From assembly GCA_024277915.1 (NCBI GenBank), contig JAJRUG010000040.1, forward strand, positions 1 through 48,597: a DNA stretch of 48,597 bases. Reading direction: 5' to 3'. The notes under the pieces were generated by a model that was not told the DNA's origin, made no database searches, and saw nothing but the letters and a program-made list of their open reading frames with translations. The DNA comes from Gammaproteobacteria bacterium. GTDB lineage: Bacteria > Pseudomonadota > Gammaproteobacteria > Steroidobacterales > GCA-2729495. Below, one piece after another: positions 27,046 through 40,893 of this stretch (positions are counted from its first letter, which is position 1; the number at the start of each line of letters is the position of its first letter). Both the position numbers and the translations under genes were made by a program.

Positions 27046-30000
27046 CCGCCCGGTTTATACACTTGAATGTTCATACGGAATATTCAATCGGTGAGAGCAT
27101 TGTCCGGGTTCCGGGATTACTGCACAAAGCCCGGGGAGATGAAATGCCTGCCATTGCCATGACAGACCAGGGCAACCTGTTTGCTATGGTGAAATTCTAC
27201 AGTGAGGCGATGGCGCAGGGGATCAAGCCGATTATGGGTGCCGCTGTATGGCTGAGCACACGGGATGCGGGCGGCAGTCCGGGCAAGCTGATTTTACTGT
27301 GTAAAGACAGAACCGGTTTTGAAAACCTTTCCCGTTTGCTGACCCGTGCCTATCTTGAAGGTCAGCATCGTGGCCAGCCACAGATCGATTTATCATGGCT
27401 CACTCCCGCAACGGTTGAGGGCCTGATCGCTCTCTCAGGAGGGCTTGAAGGATACATAGGTGCGAGTTTGCTGACCGGAAAATACACTGCCGCAGAGCAA
27501 CAGCTCGATCAGTTCAGGGAAATTTTTCAGGGCGATTTTTACCTCGAGCTGCAACGAACTGGTCGGGCTCACGAGGAGCAATACATTCAGTCGGCGGTGA
27601 AACTGGCTTCCGGATCGGGTTGCCCCGTGGTTGCAACCAATGATGTCCGCTTTCTCGGTTCAGCGGACTTTGATGCCTTTGAAGCGCGAGTATGCATCCA
27701 GCAGGGCCGAACACTCGCTGATCACGAAAGACCCCAATTGTACACTGCACAGCAATACCTGCGTTCCGAGGCAGAAATGGTGGCGCTGTTTTCAGATCTT
27801 CCTGAAGCACTCGAGAATACCGTGCATATCGCGCAGCGATGCAGCCTCATGCTGTCATTGGGTGGAACTCATCTGCCGGTATTCGAGGTGCCTGATGGGC
27901 TGACCACCGAGCAGTATCTGATTCAGTCAGCACAAGAGGGGCTTGAAAAACGGTTGGCTGATTATATTCCGGTTGACGATGCCATCAGCCTGTCGACCTA
28001 CCAGGAACGCCTCGACGAAGAGCTGGGCGTGATTACAAGAATGCAGTATCCGGGCTATTTCCTCATAGTCGCGGATTTTATTCGCTGGTCCCGGGACAAC
28101 GATATTCCGGTTGGGCCCGGACGTGGCTCGGGAGCAGGGTCTTTGGTGGCCTGGGTTCTGGAGATTACGGATGTTGATCCGATCCGATACGGACTGCTGT
28201 TCGAGCGGTTTTTGAATCCCGAACGAGTCTCCATGCCTGACTTTGATATCGACTTTTGCATGGATGGCAGAGACCGGGTGATCGAATATGTCGCCGAGCG
28301 TTACGGCCGTGATCGTGTTTCACAAATCATTACCTACGGCACGATGGCGGCGAAAGCAGTGGTTCGGGATGTGGCCCGTATCATGGGGTTTCCCTATGGT
28401 TTTGCTGACAGAATCGCCAAGCTGATTCCTTTTGAAGTGGGTATCAAACTTGAAGATGCCATGGCTCAGGAAGAAGAACTGCGCCGGTTGTACAAAACTG
28501 ATGAAGAAGTTCGCAATGTCATTGATCTGGCGAAACAGCTTGAGGGGCTGGTTCGCAACGCTGGTAAACATGCCGGCGGTGTTGTCATTGCTCCGTCCAA
28601 GATCACTGATTTCACCCCGCTATACCAGGTAGAGGGAGAAAAGGGCACGGTAACCCAGTTCAACATGAAGGATGTCGAGTCTGCCGGGCTGGTCAAATTC
28701 GATTTTCTGGGTTTACGCACACTGACCATCATCGACCGGACCGTCAAAACCATCAATCAGCAACGGGTCGCCAATAATCAGCAGCCAGTCGATATTCGCA
28801 ATCTCCCTCTGGATGATGAGGCCACCTATAGCTTGCTGAAATCCTGTACTACGACTGCCATTTTTCAGCTTGAGTCGAGAGGGATGAAGGATCTCATCAA
28901 GCGTCTGCAGCCAAATCATATTGACGACATCATTGCCCTGGTGGCTCTGTTCCGGCCTGGTCCGTTGCAATCAGGCATGGTTGATACCTTTATCGAGCGG
29001 CGCCATGGGGACGCTAATCAGTCCATTGACTATCTGCACCCCGATCTCGAACCGGTGTTGAAAGAAACCTATGGCGTGATCCTCTACCAGGAACAGGTGA
29101 TGCAGATTGCCCAGCGCCTGGCGGGCTATTCGCTGGGTGATGCAGATTTGCTCCGCAGGGCGATGGGCAAGAAAAAGCCCGAGGAGATGGCGAAGCAGCG
29201 GTCAATATTCATCGAAGGGGCATCCGCCCGAAATGTCGACAGGAAAACGGCAACCCGTATTTTCGACTTGATGGAAAAGTTTGCCGGCTACGGCTTCAAT
29301 AAATCTCATTCGGCGGCTTATGGTCTGGTGTCCTATCAGACCGCCTGGCTGAAGGCGAATTATCCGGCGGCCTTCATGGCGGCCGTGATGAGTGCGGAAA
29401 TGCAGGATACCGACAAGTTAAAATCCCTGATGAGGGAATGTGCGGCAATCAACCTGAAAATCCTGCCGGCTGATGTCAATGACTCTGAATGCATGTTCAG
29501 TGTGCGCAGCGACACCGAGATACGATATGGCCTGGGTGCGATCAAAGGGCTGGGCCGCAATGCTGCGGAGTACGTGTCTGCCCGCCGCTGCGAGGATGGC
29601 GCCTACAAGAACCTGATCGATTTTTGTGAACGACTCAGTGATCACAGGATCAGTCGCCGTACCTATGAGGCAATCATCAAGGCCGGTGCTGCAGATAGTC
29701 TTGGCAGTAACAGGCCAAGCCACCTGGCCAGTTTGCCTGCGGCTTTGAGTCAGGCGGAGCAGGCCGCACATGCCAGGGATTCAGGTCAGAACGATATGTT
29801 CGGAGCACCATCCGATAGTGACGAATATGGCTCGGGTGAGGCAGGGCTTCAGTCAACTTTGACGGAAGTGCCAGACTGGAGTTTCACCGATCGACTTGTG
29901 GCGGAGCGGGAAAGCCTGGGCTTTTGCTTTAGTGGTCATCCGTTTGACCAATATAGAGATGATGCCCCCTTTCTTGCGACCGGTAGCCTGCTGCAATTAA

Positions 30001-30560
30001 CCTCAGGAGTCGGTGGAACACGATCTGCGGGTGGCTGGAGCGGAAATACAACGGTGACTGCTGTCGGGGAAGTTTCCAGCGTGAAAAGGCGGAATAATCG
30101 CATCACACTGGAACTCGATGATGGATCACAGAGCATGGAAGTGGTCGTTTATCAGGAGGTTTTTGAGCAATATCGTCATTTGCTGGCCGCTTTTTCAATT
30201 GTTGCTATCCGGGGCTCGCTGCGATTCGATGAATTTTCAGATTGCTGGCGGCTAACAGCGAAAACAGTAACTGATATCGACAAGATGGTCGCCCAGCGGG
30301 CATCAGGTCTGGTGATTCGCTGGGCTGTTAGCGAAGTGAGCACACTGACCGCCGGACAGCTCAAGGAGATTCTGGAGCCTTCACGACCAGGGCCCTGTGC
30401 TGTATGCCTGTATTACATGCGCGATGAAGCAGAAGTACGGTTGCGTCTTGGCCAGAACTGGTCGGTCCGCCCCAGCAGAGAGCTTCGGGAGCGGCTGGCG
30501 GAAGCCGTAGGTATTGAAAGTTTCCTGTTTGTCTATGAATCGGCCAGTTTGCGGGCTTGA
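27042..30560 (+). CDS. dnaE: DNA polymerase III alpha subunit
   Basis: The 1172-residue replicative polymerase, gammaproteobacterial DnaE1 type (E. coli 1160). The N-terminal PHP domain (about 1-270) begins [11 protein letters not shown]. The C-family polymerase core carries [14 protein letters not shown] and the catalytic aspartates in [17 protein letters not shown] helix-hairpin-helix region includes [16 protein letters not shown]. An OB fold (about 1000-1075) follows, and a C-terminal tau-binding region ends the protein. No intein or frame disruption is visible. It is coupled to rnhB and followed by accA. Confidence 0.98.
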   Translation: MTARFIHLNVHTEYSIGESIVRVPGLLHKARGDEMPAIAMTDQGNLFAMVKFYSEAMAQGIKPIMGAAVWLSTRDAGGSPGKLILLCKDRTGFENLSRLLTRAYLEGQHRGQPQIDLSWLTPATVEGLIALSGGLEGYIGASLLTGKYTAAEQQLDQFREIFQGDFYLELQRTGRAHEEQYIQSAVKLASGSGCPVVATNDVRFLGSADFDAFEARVCIQQGRTLADHERPQLYTAQQYLRSEAEMVALFSDLPEALENTVHIAQRCSLMLSLGGTHLPVFEVPDGLTTEQYLIQSAQEGLEKRLADYIPVDDAISLSTYQERLDEELGVITRMQYPGYFLIVADFIRWSRDNDIPVGPGRGSGAGSLVAWVLEITDVDPIRYGLLFERFLNPERVSMPDFDIDFCMDGRDRVIEYVAERYGRDRVSQIITYGTMAAKAVVRDVARIMGFPYGFADRIAKLIPFEVGIKLEDAMAQEEELRRLYKTDEEVRNVIDLAKQLEGLVRNAGKHAGGVVIAPSKITDFTPLYQVEGEKGTVTQFNMKDVESAGLVKFDFLGLRTLTIIDRTVKTINQQRVANNQQPVDIRNLPLDDEATYSLLKSCTTTAIFQLESRGMKDLIKRLQPNHIDDIIALVALFRPGPLQSGMVDTFIERRHGDANQSIDYLHPDLEPVLKETYGVILYQEQVMQIAQRLAGYSLGDADLLRRAMGKKKPEEMAKQRSIFIEGASARNVDRKTATRIFDLMEKFAGYGFNKSHSAAYGLVSYQTAWLKANYPAAFMAAVMSAEMQDTDKLKSLMRECAAINLKILPADVNDSECMFSVRSDTEIRYGLGAIKGLGRNAAEYVSARRCEDGAYKNLIDFCERLSDHRISRRTYEAIIKAGAADSLGSNRPSHLASLPAALSQAEQAAHARDSGQNDMFGAPSDSDEYGSGEAGLQSTLTEVPDWSFTDRLVAERESLGFCFSGHPFDQYRDDAPFLATGSLLQLTSGVGGTRSAGGWSGNTTVTAVGEVSSVKRRNNRITLELDDGSQSMEVVVYQEVFEQYRHLLAAFSIVAIRGSLRFDEFSDCWRLTAKTVTDIDKMVAQRASGLVIRWAVSEVSTLTAGQLKEILEPSRPGPCAVCLYYMRDEAEVRLRLGQNWSVRPSRELRERLAEAVGIESFLFVYESASLRA

Positions 30561-30639
30561 TGATGTGGAACCTTGTGTCAGAACCGATCTCGGGCTAGCC
30601 TGTTGACTTTGCTGGCTATACTATTGAAATGTAAGTCGT

Positions 30640-31599
30640 ATGGATCTGAATTTTCTCGAATTTGAACAGCCCATCGCCGAACTGGAAGCGAAGATCGATG
30701 AATTGCGATTTGTCGGCGATGATTCCGAAGTCAATATCAGCGATGAAATCATGCGGCTTAAGGCAAAGAGTGAATCCCTGACGCGCAGCATTTTTTCCGG
30801 CCTGTCTGCCTGGCAGGTCGCGCAAATCGCCCGTCATCCAATGCGACCCTACTCGCTGGACTATATTCAGCTGATCAGTCCTGATTTCCAAGAATTGCAT
30901 GGTGACAGAATGTTTGCTGATGATCAGGCTTTAATCGGTGGGCTGGGTCGCCTGGATGGGCAACCGGTAATGTTTATTGGTCACCAGAAGGGCAGGGATA
31001 CCAAGTCACGGGTTAAAAGAAACTACGGCATGCCCAAACCGGAAGGTTATCGAAAGGCATTGCGCTTGATGGAGATGGCCGGGAAATTCGGTGTTCCGAT
31101 TGTTACTTTGATTGACACGCCTGGCGCCTATCCGGGCATCGGCGCCGAAGAGCGGGGCCAAAGTGCAGCGATTGCACAGAATTTGCTGGCGATGGCCAGA
31201 CTGAAGGTGCCGATTATCTGTGTGGTGATCGGAGAAGGCGGCTCCGGTGGTGCCCTGGCGATCGGCGCAGGGGATCGTGTGATCATGCTGGAATACAGTG
31301 TCTACTCGGTAATTTCCCCAGAGGGCTGTGCCAGTATTCTGTGGAAGAGTGCTGACAAGGCCGAGCTTGCGGCCGAGTCCATGGGCATTACTGCCGGTCG
31401 GTTGAGTGAACTGGGGCTGGTTGATGAGGTACTGAATGAACCACTCGGTGGAGCGCACAGGGACCCGGAAGCTATGGCAGAATTATTGAAAAATGCTTTG
31501 ATCGCCAATTTGCAGGATCTTGGTACGCTGAAGCCTCACGAGCTCCAGTCTCGCCGCACCCGCCGTTTCCAGTCGTTCGGCCAGCACAAAGACAATTGA
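30640..31599 (+). CDS. accA: Acetyl-CoA carboxylase carboxyltransferase subunit alpha
   Basis: A 319-residue protein, identical in length to E. coli AccA. With AccD it transfers the carboxyl group from biotin on AccB to acetyl-CoA, giving malonyl-CoA for fatty acid synthesis. It begins [19 protein letters not shown], the family N-terminus. [20 protein letters not shown] and [12 protein letters not shown] are the crotonase-fold active-site segments, with [18 protein letters not shown] downstream. ATG 30640 has a weak Shine-Dalgarno. The stop overlaps a possible tilS start at 31596. Confidence 0.97.
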   Translation: MDLNFLEFEQPIAELEAKIDELRFVGDDSEVNISDEIMRLKAKSESLTRSIFSGLSAWQVAQIARHPMRPYSLDYIQLISPDFQELHGDRMFADDQALIGGLGRLDGQPVMFIGHQKGRDTKSRVKRNYGMPKPEGYRKALRLMEMAGKFGVPIVTLIDTPGAYPGIGAEERGQSAAIAQNLLAMARLKVPIICVVIGEGGSGGALAIGAGDRVIMLEYSVYSVISPEGCASILWKSADKAELAAESMGITAGRLSELGLVDEVLNEPLGGAHRDPEAMAELLKNALIANLQDLGTLKPHELQSRRTRRFQSFGQHKDN

Positions 31600-31634
31600 A
31601 TCCAGGCCAGGATGGTGTGTTACCAGAGCCCGTA

Positions 31635-33023
31635 ATGTCGAATCTGCTCGACGAATTCGGCGATAACATCGCCCCCCTGATCGCAAGTGGGTCGGCAAGG
31701 TTCTGTGTTGCACTGAGCGGCGGTCTTGACTCCAGTGTATTGCTGCATCTTTTTAGCCGGTTACGAGATGCGAACAGCGATGTTTCTTTGCGTGCGATTC
31801 ATATCAATCATCAACTGCAAGTGGATGCTGTTTGCTGGGCAAAACATTGTGAAAACTTTTGCTCAACACTTGAAGTCCGATTGCATGTTGAATGTGTCAC
31901 GGTAGATGAGACTGGCGGAACGGGGCCGGAAGCCTCGGCACGTGCGGCACGTTATGGCGTGTTCAGGAATTTTCTGGAGCCCGGCGAGTACCTGGTGACG
32001 GCGCATCATCAGGAGGATCAACTGGAGACGGTGTTTCTTCATTTGCTGCGCGGGTCTGGTGTGCATGGCTTGAGCGGCATCCCGGCCACTGCCCGGTTTG
32101 CTGAAGGCTACCTGATTCGTCCATTGCTGGGGGTACCCCGGGCTGAGCTAATTCACTATGCACGGGATAACCAATTGTCCTGGGTTGAAGATCCCAGCAA
32201 TACAGATGTGGACATGGACAGAAACTATCTGCGTCACACGATAGTTCCGAAACTCCAGGTGCGCTGGCCAGGTGCTGCCCGCACAGTTGGCCGCTCGGCG
32301 CAGTTGGCCTCTGAGGCGGCTGCATTGCTCGATGTGTTGGCTGATATTGACGCCCGGGGAATCGTGGCTGGCGAGACCATCAATCTTGCCGGCCTCACAG
32401 GCCTGGATTTTTCACGTCAGTGTAATCTTGTCCGGCGATGCCTCCGGCGGTTTGGCATGTCTGTCCCGAGCCAGACTCGTCTTGTCGAAGGCCTGCGGCA
32501 ACTGCAGGATGCAAGAGAAGACCGGCATCCGGTGCTGAAATGGGCGGGCGGCCAGATTCGCAGATATCGCGGCGTGCTGTATGTATTGCGTTACGATCCT
32601 TATAGCGACGATGGGCAAGGGGACCGGGAGTATTTGTGGAATACGGGGGCTGTACTGGACATGGGTGTGATCAACGGTTGCCTGAGTGTCGAACATACGC
32701 CGGGCAGGGTGGAAGCTGGGCGGGTCGATAGGGATCTTCAGGTACGGTTTCGATGCGGTGGAGAACGAATTCGGTTGCCGGGGCAGGAACACAGCAAGAC
32801 GCTAAAACAGTTTTTTCAGGAGCACGGTGTGGTGACCTGGATGCGGGGGCATGTGCCGCTGATTTATGCTGGTGACCAACTGATCGCGGTGGCGGATCTT
32901 TGGTCGCTGGAAGACGCCGATTCGAGCCCCGGTCGGCGCGGATTGCAATTTATCTGGAGCGGACATCCGGATACCGGGGTGCGGCAGCCAAATGAGTTCG
33001 CCAGACCGCAGGCTGGCGGGTGA
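31635..33023 (+). CDS. tilS: tRNA(Ile)-lysidine synthase
   Basis: A 462-residue N-type ATP pyrophosphatase that converts C34 of tRNA-Ile(CAU) to lysidine, making it read AUA. The PP-loop is SGGLDSS (28-34), followed by HINHQLQ and the HHQEDQLETVFLHLLRGSG stretch. A C-terminal substrate-binding domain is present (RCGGERIRLPGQEHSKTLKQ). I prefer ATG 31635. TTG 31596, overlapping the accA stop, and GTG 31617 also lie in frame. E. coli TilS has 432 residues. accA-tilS adjacency is as in E. coli. Confidence 0.94.
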   Translation: MSNLLDEFGDNIAPLIASGSARFCVALSGGLDSSVLLHLFSRLRDANSDVSLRAIHINHQLQVDAVCWAKHCENFCSTLEVRLHVECVTVDETGGTGPEASARAARYGVFRNFLEPGEYLVTAHHQEDQLETVFLHLLRGSGVHGLSGIPATARFAEGYLIRPLLGVPRAELIHYARDNQLSWVEDPSNTDVDMDRNYLRHTIVPKLQVRWPGAARTVGRSAQLASEAAALLDVLADIDARGIVAGETINLAGLTGLDFSRQCNLVRRCLRRFGMSVPSQTRLVEGLRQLQDAREDRHPVLKWAGGQIRRYRGVLYVLRYDPYSDDGQGDREYLWNTGAVLDMGVINGCLSVEHTPGRVEAGRVDRDLQVRFRCGGERIRLPGQEHSKTLKQFFQEHGVVTWMRGHVPLIYAGDQLIAVADLWSLEDADSSPGRRGLQFIWSGHPDTGVRQPNEFARPQAGG

Positions 33024-33081
33024 TCTGTGATTGTGGTGCCCGAACTGTTCTGGTAACTTTTCATACCCATCAGACAGTTTC

Positions 33082-34862
<1,781 letters not shown>

Positions 34863-34879
34863 GGAATGGTGGTTTGCCG

Positions 34880-37035
<2,156 letters not shown>

Positions 37036-37052
37036 GCCTCGGACAATAGTCA

Positions 37053-37364
37053 ATGTTATTTCGGGTAGTACTTGGTATTTTATTGATATTGCTAGGATTA
37101 CTTCAAACTAAACTCTGGATCTCGGAGGATGGTCTTGGGGAGGTTTCCAGGCTCAGGGATCAGATATACAGTCAGGGCGAAGAAAACACTCAACTCGCAG
37201 ATCGCAACAAACGCCTGGGGGCGGAGGTGGAAGACCTGAAAAGCGGGTTTTCCGCGCTTGAAGAGCGCGCCCGTGCGGATCTTGGTCTCATCGGATCCGG
37301 TGAAACATTTATCGTAGTCGGTGGATCCGGTCAGACGGAGTCACAATCGCCACCTGAAAAATAA
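37053..37364 (+). CDS. ftsB: Cell division protein FtsB
   Basis: A 103-residue bitopic inner-membrane protein. One transmembrane helix (about 3-20, LFRVVLGILLILLGLLQ) is followed by a periplasmic coiled coil (about 28-68) and the conserved EERARADLGLIGSGETF region. FtsB joins FtsL and FtsQ in the divisome and helps trigger septal peptidoglycan synthesis. It follows eno by 17 bp as in E. coli, but ispD and ispF are not downstream. Confidence 0.94.
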   Translation: MLFRVVLGILLILLGLLQTKLWISEDGLGEVSRLRDQIYSQGEENTQLADRNKRLGAEVEDLKSGFSALEERARADLGLIGSGETFIVVGGSGQTESQSPPEK

Positions 37365-37385
37365 ATACCCACCCCGTTTTTTCCC

Positions 37386-37402
37386 AATACTCAAGTATTT
37401 TT
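37386..37402 (+). terminator. Weak terminator-like hairpin after ftsB
   Basis: AATAC-TCAA-GTATT followed by three more T lies 21 nt after the ftsB stop. The stem is only 5 bp and AT-rich, so termination would be inefficient at best. Confidence 0.25.
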
Positions 37403-37430
37403 CTGGAACCCTGGTTCGGAGCCCGCACCA

Positions 37431-38174
37431 ATGTTGAAAGTGATCGAACACGGCGAAATCGTCGAACTGAAGATGGACAGGCCGCCGGCCAATGCGCTGA
37501 ATGTCGAGTTGGTGGAGAAAATAACCAATGCTCACGCTGAAGCCTGCCGGCAGGGTGCGCGGGCGATCATCCTGAGCGGGCGCGAGGGAATGTTCAGCGC
37601 AGGCCTGGACGTGCCGGAACTGATCAAACTTGATCGCGCCGGCATGCATCAGTTCTGGTGTGGTTTTCTTGGGTTGACCAGGGTGCTTGCGGCCAGTCCG
37701 ATTCCTGTTGTAGCAGCTCTCAGCGGGCATAGCCCTGCAGGTGGAACGGTACTGGCGATACATTGTGACTATCGCATTGCGGTGGCCGGGAAATTCAAGA
37801 TGGGGCTCAATGAAGTACAGGTTGGGTTGCCCGTGCCATCAGCCATACTATTTGCCTATAGTCGTTTGATCGGCAACAGGTTGGCACAGCAATATGCGGT
37901 TGCTGGTCAATTGATACCGGTCGATCAGGCTTTAGCAGTAGGGCTGGTTGATGAGTTATGCGAGATGGATGAGTTGACCGAGCGCGCAGTGGCCTGGTGC
38001 CAGTCGATTATTGCCCTGCCATCAGTGGCTATGATGCAAACCAGAAAACTGTGCAAGGCGCCTCTTGTTGATGCGCTGGATAGTGCAGCTGATGCTGATG
38101 TTGTCACCGACTATTGGTTCAGTGAAGAAACACAGGCAGCGATGAGAGCGCTGATCGAGGCACTGAAGAAGTAG
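37431..38174 (+). CDS. Enoyl-CoA hydratase/isomerase family protein, delta3-delta2 isomerase-like
   Basis: A 247-residue crotonase-fold protein. The oxyanion hole comes from MFSAGLDV (about 54-61) and HSPAGGTVLAI (100-110). The segment KMGLNEVQVGLPVP carries a single acidic residue, Glu128. It resembles mitochondrial delta3,delta2-enoyl-CoA isomerases, which use one Glu in a GLNExxLG context, more than two-glutamate hydratases. The likely role is moving double bonds in unsaturated fatty acid oxidation; the substrate is not shown. It stands where ispD usually follows ftsB. No other beta-oxidation gene is nearby. Confidence 0.8.
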   Translation: MLKVIEHGEIVELKMDRPPANALNVELVEKITNAHAEACRQGARAIILSGREGMFSAGLDVPELIKLDRAGMHQFWCGFLGLTRVLAASPIPVVAALSGHSPAGGTVLAIHCDYRIAVAGKFKMGLNEVQVGLPVPSAILFAYSRLIGNRLAQQYAVAGQLIPVDQALAVGLVDELCEMDELTERAVAWCQSIIALPSVAMMQTRKLCKAPLVDALDSAADADVVTDYWFSEETQAAMRALIEALKK

Positions 38175-38260
38175 CGCCTCTATTGGAGTTGTTCAACAAC
38201 CCGATTCGTCCTGTATTTTGTTATCGCTGAAATCTTGCGAAAACTGGTGTTTGCCTTGCA

Positions 38261-38289
38261 TTGACGTATGCTGACCATTCGATTCGAAT
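38261..38289 (+). promoter_or_regulatory. Candidate promoter for the gene at 38314
   Basis: TTGACG (38261-38266) and TCGAAT (38284-38289) have a 17-bp spacer. The -35 is good and the -10 moderate (four of six consensus bases). A strong Shine-Dalgarno GGGAGAG (38302-38308) follows, 5 nt before ATG 38314. Confidence 0.4.
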
Positions 38290-38313
38290 GTATGGATTAA
38301 TGGGAGAGCAACA

Positions 38314-39084
38314 ATGAAAAATACTATTACGCTATTTATTCTCAGTGGAATCTTGTCTGTTTCCACTTGGGGAACGATTCATGCCGAAGAGGCAGATGAG
38401 TCGTCTGTCTTCCCTTTGGAGACCTTCACTTGTAACTACAAAAAGGGCAAGGATGCCGGTGATCTCGCGAAGGTTAACGCAAAATGGAATGCATGGACTG
38501 ACAAAAGCACTGTGCCGGAATATGCAGCATGGATGCTGACACCATTCTTCACCAGTGCGGATACCAAGTTTGATCTTGGCTGGCTCGGTGGCTGGCCAGA
38601 TGGCAACGCGATGGGCAAGAGCCTCCAGGAGTGGGTTACCAAGGGTGGAGACCTGCAGGCCGCATATAACGATGTGTTGGATTGCGATAGTCATTCAAAC
38701 TTTGTGGCGATGGTGATCAAACCGGCTGCAGCCGTCAATGAAACCAGCGTGCTGTCCTTCTCGGACTGTAAAGTTGAGGATGGCCACACTACGGACCAGG
38801 CGTTGGGCGCGCTGGCCGAGTGGGGACAGTATCTGGCCGACACAGATGATACTGGTGGTGCATTGGTGCTTTTCCCGGCCTATGGTGTAGGCGACGTCGA
38901 TTACGATTTCAAGTGGATGCGCACCTTTAGTTCATTGGAAACCTTCGGCAAGGCTTACGAGCAGTTCGGCAATGGCGGTGGATACCAGAAATCCGGTGCG
39001 ATGCTGGACGGCCTGTTGTCCTGTGATGTGGGTCGTGTGTACCTGGTTGAAATTGTCAGGGCTATTCAGCCCGACGAGGAATAA
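38314..39084 (+). CDS. Periplasmic protein of unknown function with two tandem homologous domains
   Basis: A 256-residue protein with a signal peptide (1-24, cleavage after THA). I do not recognise a named family. The mature part is an internal duplication: residues about 33-137 and 147-253 align. Each copy begins with an F-x-x-C-x-x-x-x-G start (C40 and C152), a helix with a Lys/Glu-Trp (KVNAKWNAW and GALAEWGQY), then LTPFF / LFPAY, F-D-L-G-W / Y-D-F-K-W strands, a second helix, and a C-terminal cysteine (C124 and C237) before a valine-rich strand. The cysteines are 84 and 85 residues apart, suggesting one disulfide per domain. The pattern would suit a two-domain ferredoxin-like or alpha-beta-barrel fold; this is inference. 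It has its own likely promoter and a strong Shine-Dalgarno. Confidence 0.8.
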   Translation: MKNTITLFILSGILSVSTWGTIHAEEADESSVFPLETFTCNYKKGKDAGDLAKVNAKWNAWTDKSTVPEYAAWMLTPFFTSADTKFDLGWLGGWPDGNAMGKSLQEWVTKGGDLQAAYNDVLDCDSHSNFVAMVIKPAAAVNETSVLSFSDCKVEDGHTTDQALGALAEWGQYLADTDDTGGALVLFPAYGVGDVDYDFKWMRTFSSLETFGKAYEQFGNGGGYQKSGAMLDGLLSCDVGRVYLVEIVRAIQPDEE

Positions 39085-39106
39085 CCCGGTACGGATTGTA
39101 TTTGCA

Positions 39107-39142
39107 CCAACCGGGTTCGAGTTGAGGCTCGATCCCGGTTGG
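39107..39142. other. Large perfect stem-loop between convergent genes
   Basis: CCAACCGGG (39107-39115) pairs with CCCGGTTGG (39134-39142). Inside, across one T-T mismatch, TCGAG (39117-39121) pairs with CTCGA (39128-39132), leaving a six-base loop. The total is 14 base pairs. No U-run follows on either strand, so it is not a classic intrinsic terminator. Flanking AACCCGG copies (39083-39089 and 39153-39159) can compete for CCGGGTT (39111-39117). Confidence 0.65.
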
Positions 39143-39214
39143 CGTGATCATCAACCCGGGTGTGGGCTGCTCAAACCTCAATCTGGTGGCAAGCCCCGGG
39201 GACAGGTGCTGCTG

Positions 39215-40213
39215 TCAATTTTCAAACAGCTTGGGTTGTGGCGTTTTGTCAGTGGATGGTGGCAATACTGGCAACAAAAATGAAGGTTGATCCCCGGTCA
39301 GCGTCTTCAGGAAAGCCACAATCTTTGCAATTTCTTCCACTGTGAATTGTTTGCCCAGCTGCAGTCTGCCCATGATATCAACTGCTTCAGACAAAGTTGC
39401 TGCTTCGCCATCATGAAAATAGGGATAAGTTAATTCTATATTGCGCAGAGTGGGAACCTTGAACCTGAACCGGTCCGATTCCTTGCCTGTGAGGTTCACC
39501 AGACCCTGTGCCTGGTTTTTGGTCTGGTAGGGTTCTACAACCCCCATTTTTTGAAAGGAATTTCCGCCGACGGCCTTGCCATTATGGCAGGCAACACAGC
39601 CACTGCTTTTGAACAGTTTGTAGCCGGCCAGTTCCTGTTCGCTAATGGCCTGTTTGCTGCCTGCAAGCCACTGGTCAAAGCGGGAGTTCGGAGTCATCAG
39701 TGTTTTTTCAAATTCGGCAATCGCTGTTGTCACCTGGTCAATATCAATATCCCCGGAGTCGAAAGCCTTGCTGAATTCGGAAACATATTCAGGTATCGAT
39801 GCCAGCACACTAACGGCAAGTGCATGAGTAAGGGCCATCTCGCCAGGATTGGCGACAGGGTCACCCGCCAGCTCCTTGAGGTCGGCTGCACGGCCATCCC
39901 AGAATTGAAAGATATTAAGGCTGGAATTAAGAACCGTTGGTACGTTGATTGGCCCCTGTTGCCGGTTGTGTCCGATAGAGGTCTTCAGGTTATCGGTACC
40001 ACCCATGCTCAGGTTATGGCAGGAATTACAGGAAATACTCCCTGACTTGGACAATCGTGGATCAAAAAAGAGCTTTTTTCCTAATTCCACCTGAGCCGGG
40101 TTGATCTCCGTGGCTGGAATGATGGGTTCAATGGGCTCGTTCGCTAATACTGATTCGGAAAATACCAGTATTCCAACCCATATAATCAAACAGGCATGTA
40201 TCTTTGTTTTCAC
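39215..40213 (-). CDS. Di-heme cytochrome c peroxidase family protein
   Basis: A 332-residue secreted protein with signal peptide 1-24. Two heme c motifs are present: CNSCH (62-66) and CVACH (206-210), the layout of the CcpA/MauG family. The peroxidase-loop region has NPGEMALT (122-129), and a Met after the second heme (NSFQKMG) could be the axial ligand. The protein probably reduces H2O2 in the periplasm with electrons from a c-type cytochrome; a MauG-like oxidase role is an alternative. GTG 40213 is preceded by AAGGAG and overlaps the PEBP gene by 4 nt. No c-type cytochrome donor gene is adjacent. Confidence 0.9.
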   Translation of the reverse strand: MKTKIHACLIIWVGILVFSESVLANEPIEPIIPATEINPAQVELGKKLFFDPRLSKSGSISCNSCHNLSMGGTDNLKTSIGHNRQQGPINVPTVLNSSLNIFQFWDGRAADLKELAGDPVANPGEMALTHALAVSVLASIPEYVSEFSKAFDSGDIDIDQVTTAIAEFEKTLMTPNSRFDQWLAGSKQAISEQELAGYKLFKSSGCVACHNGKAVGGNSFQKMGVVEPYQTKNQAQGLVNLTGKESDRFRFKVPTLRNIELTYPYFHDGEAATLSEAVDIMGRLQLGKQFTVEEIAKIVAFLKTLTGDQPSFLLPVLPPSTDKTPQPKLFEN

Positions 40214-40854
40214 GTTGGCTCCTTGTAAAAATCAATACCCGGGTTCAGGCAATATGAGCCCACCAGCCGAGCCTCTGCCAGTATATGTCCTTCAATCGCC
40301 ATTTGTACGTCCTGTCCGGTGAAAGCTCCGCTGACCGGCACTGATTCCAGATCGATCGCATGGAGAATGAAATGGTAATGATGCAGCCGTTCGTCATTCC
40401 AGGGAGGGCAGGGGCCGTCGTAGCCAAAATAATCACCTTTCATTTCCGGATCACCTGCCATGAAACCTGTGTAGTCGTTGATGCCCTGACGTGCGCCGGC
40501 CGGCCCTGCGGGATTGGTTTTGCCTTCGGGGACGATAGCATCGCAACATTCTCCTTCGGCCACTGATCCGTCTTTCGGGGCAATATCGACCATCACCCAG
40601 TGGAAAAAATCCACGCGCGGCAGATCGTGCTCTATTGTTGCTCCTTCCTTGTTAAAGTTTTCACCTGATGAGGGCACATCAGGATCTATGCAAATCAGCA
40701 CCAGGGATTTTGCGTACTCAGGAACTCCCGACCAGCTTAATTGGGGGCTGCGATTTTGCCCCAGGGCCATGTGGTTCTCCGCATCCGGTATGCCGAATGC
40801 ACAGCAGTGCGGAATTGTCGTATTGTTGGCAAAATTTTCTGACGTTAGCTGCAT
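40210..40854 (-). CDS. YbhB/YbcL-family (PEBP) Raf-kinase-inhibitor-like protein
   Basis: A 214-residue protein without a signal peptide. The phosphatidylethanolamine-binding-protein fold is shown by LICIDPDVP, DFFHWVMVDI, YDGPCPPWNDE and HHYHFILHAID, the conserved anion-binding pocket segments. It is longer than E. coli YbhB (158) because of insertions between strands. Bacterial members have no settled function. A good Shine-Dalgarno (GGAG) lies 7 nt before ATG 40854. It is the upstream partner, overlapping by 4 nt, of the di-heme peroxidase gene. Confidence 0.9.
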   Translation of the reverse strand: MQLTSENFANNTTIPHCCAFGIPDAENHMALGQNRSPQLSWSGVPEYAKSLVLICIDPDVPSSGENFNKEGATIEHDLPRVDFFHWVMVDIAPKDGSVAEGECCDAIVPEGKTNPAGPAGARQGINDYTGFMAGDPEMKGDYFGYDGPCPPWNDERLHHYHFILHAIDLESVPVSGAFTGQDVQMAIEGHILAEARLVGSYCLNPGIDFYKEPT

Positions 40855-40893
40855 GTCATTTCTCCGTGTTGCTCAGCTCATAGCAAAGTGATT

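Noticed and set aside
30603..30622. TTGACT and TATACT before accA as a promoter
   Set aside because: The spacer is only 8 bp; with a 16-bp spacer the -10 would be the poor TGAAAT, so no promoter is called.
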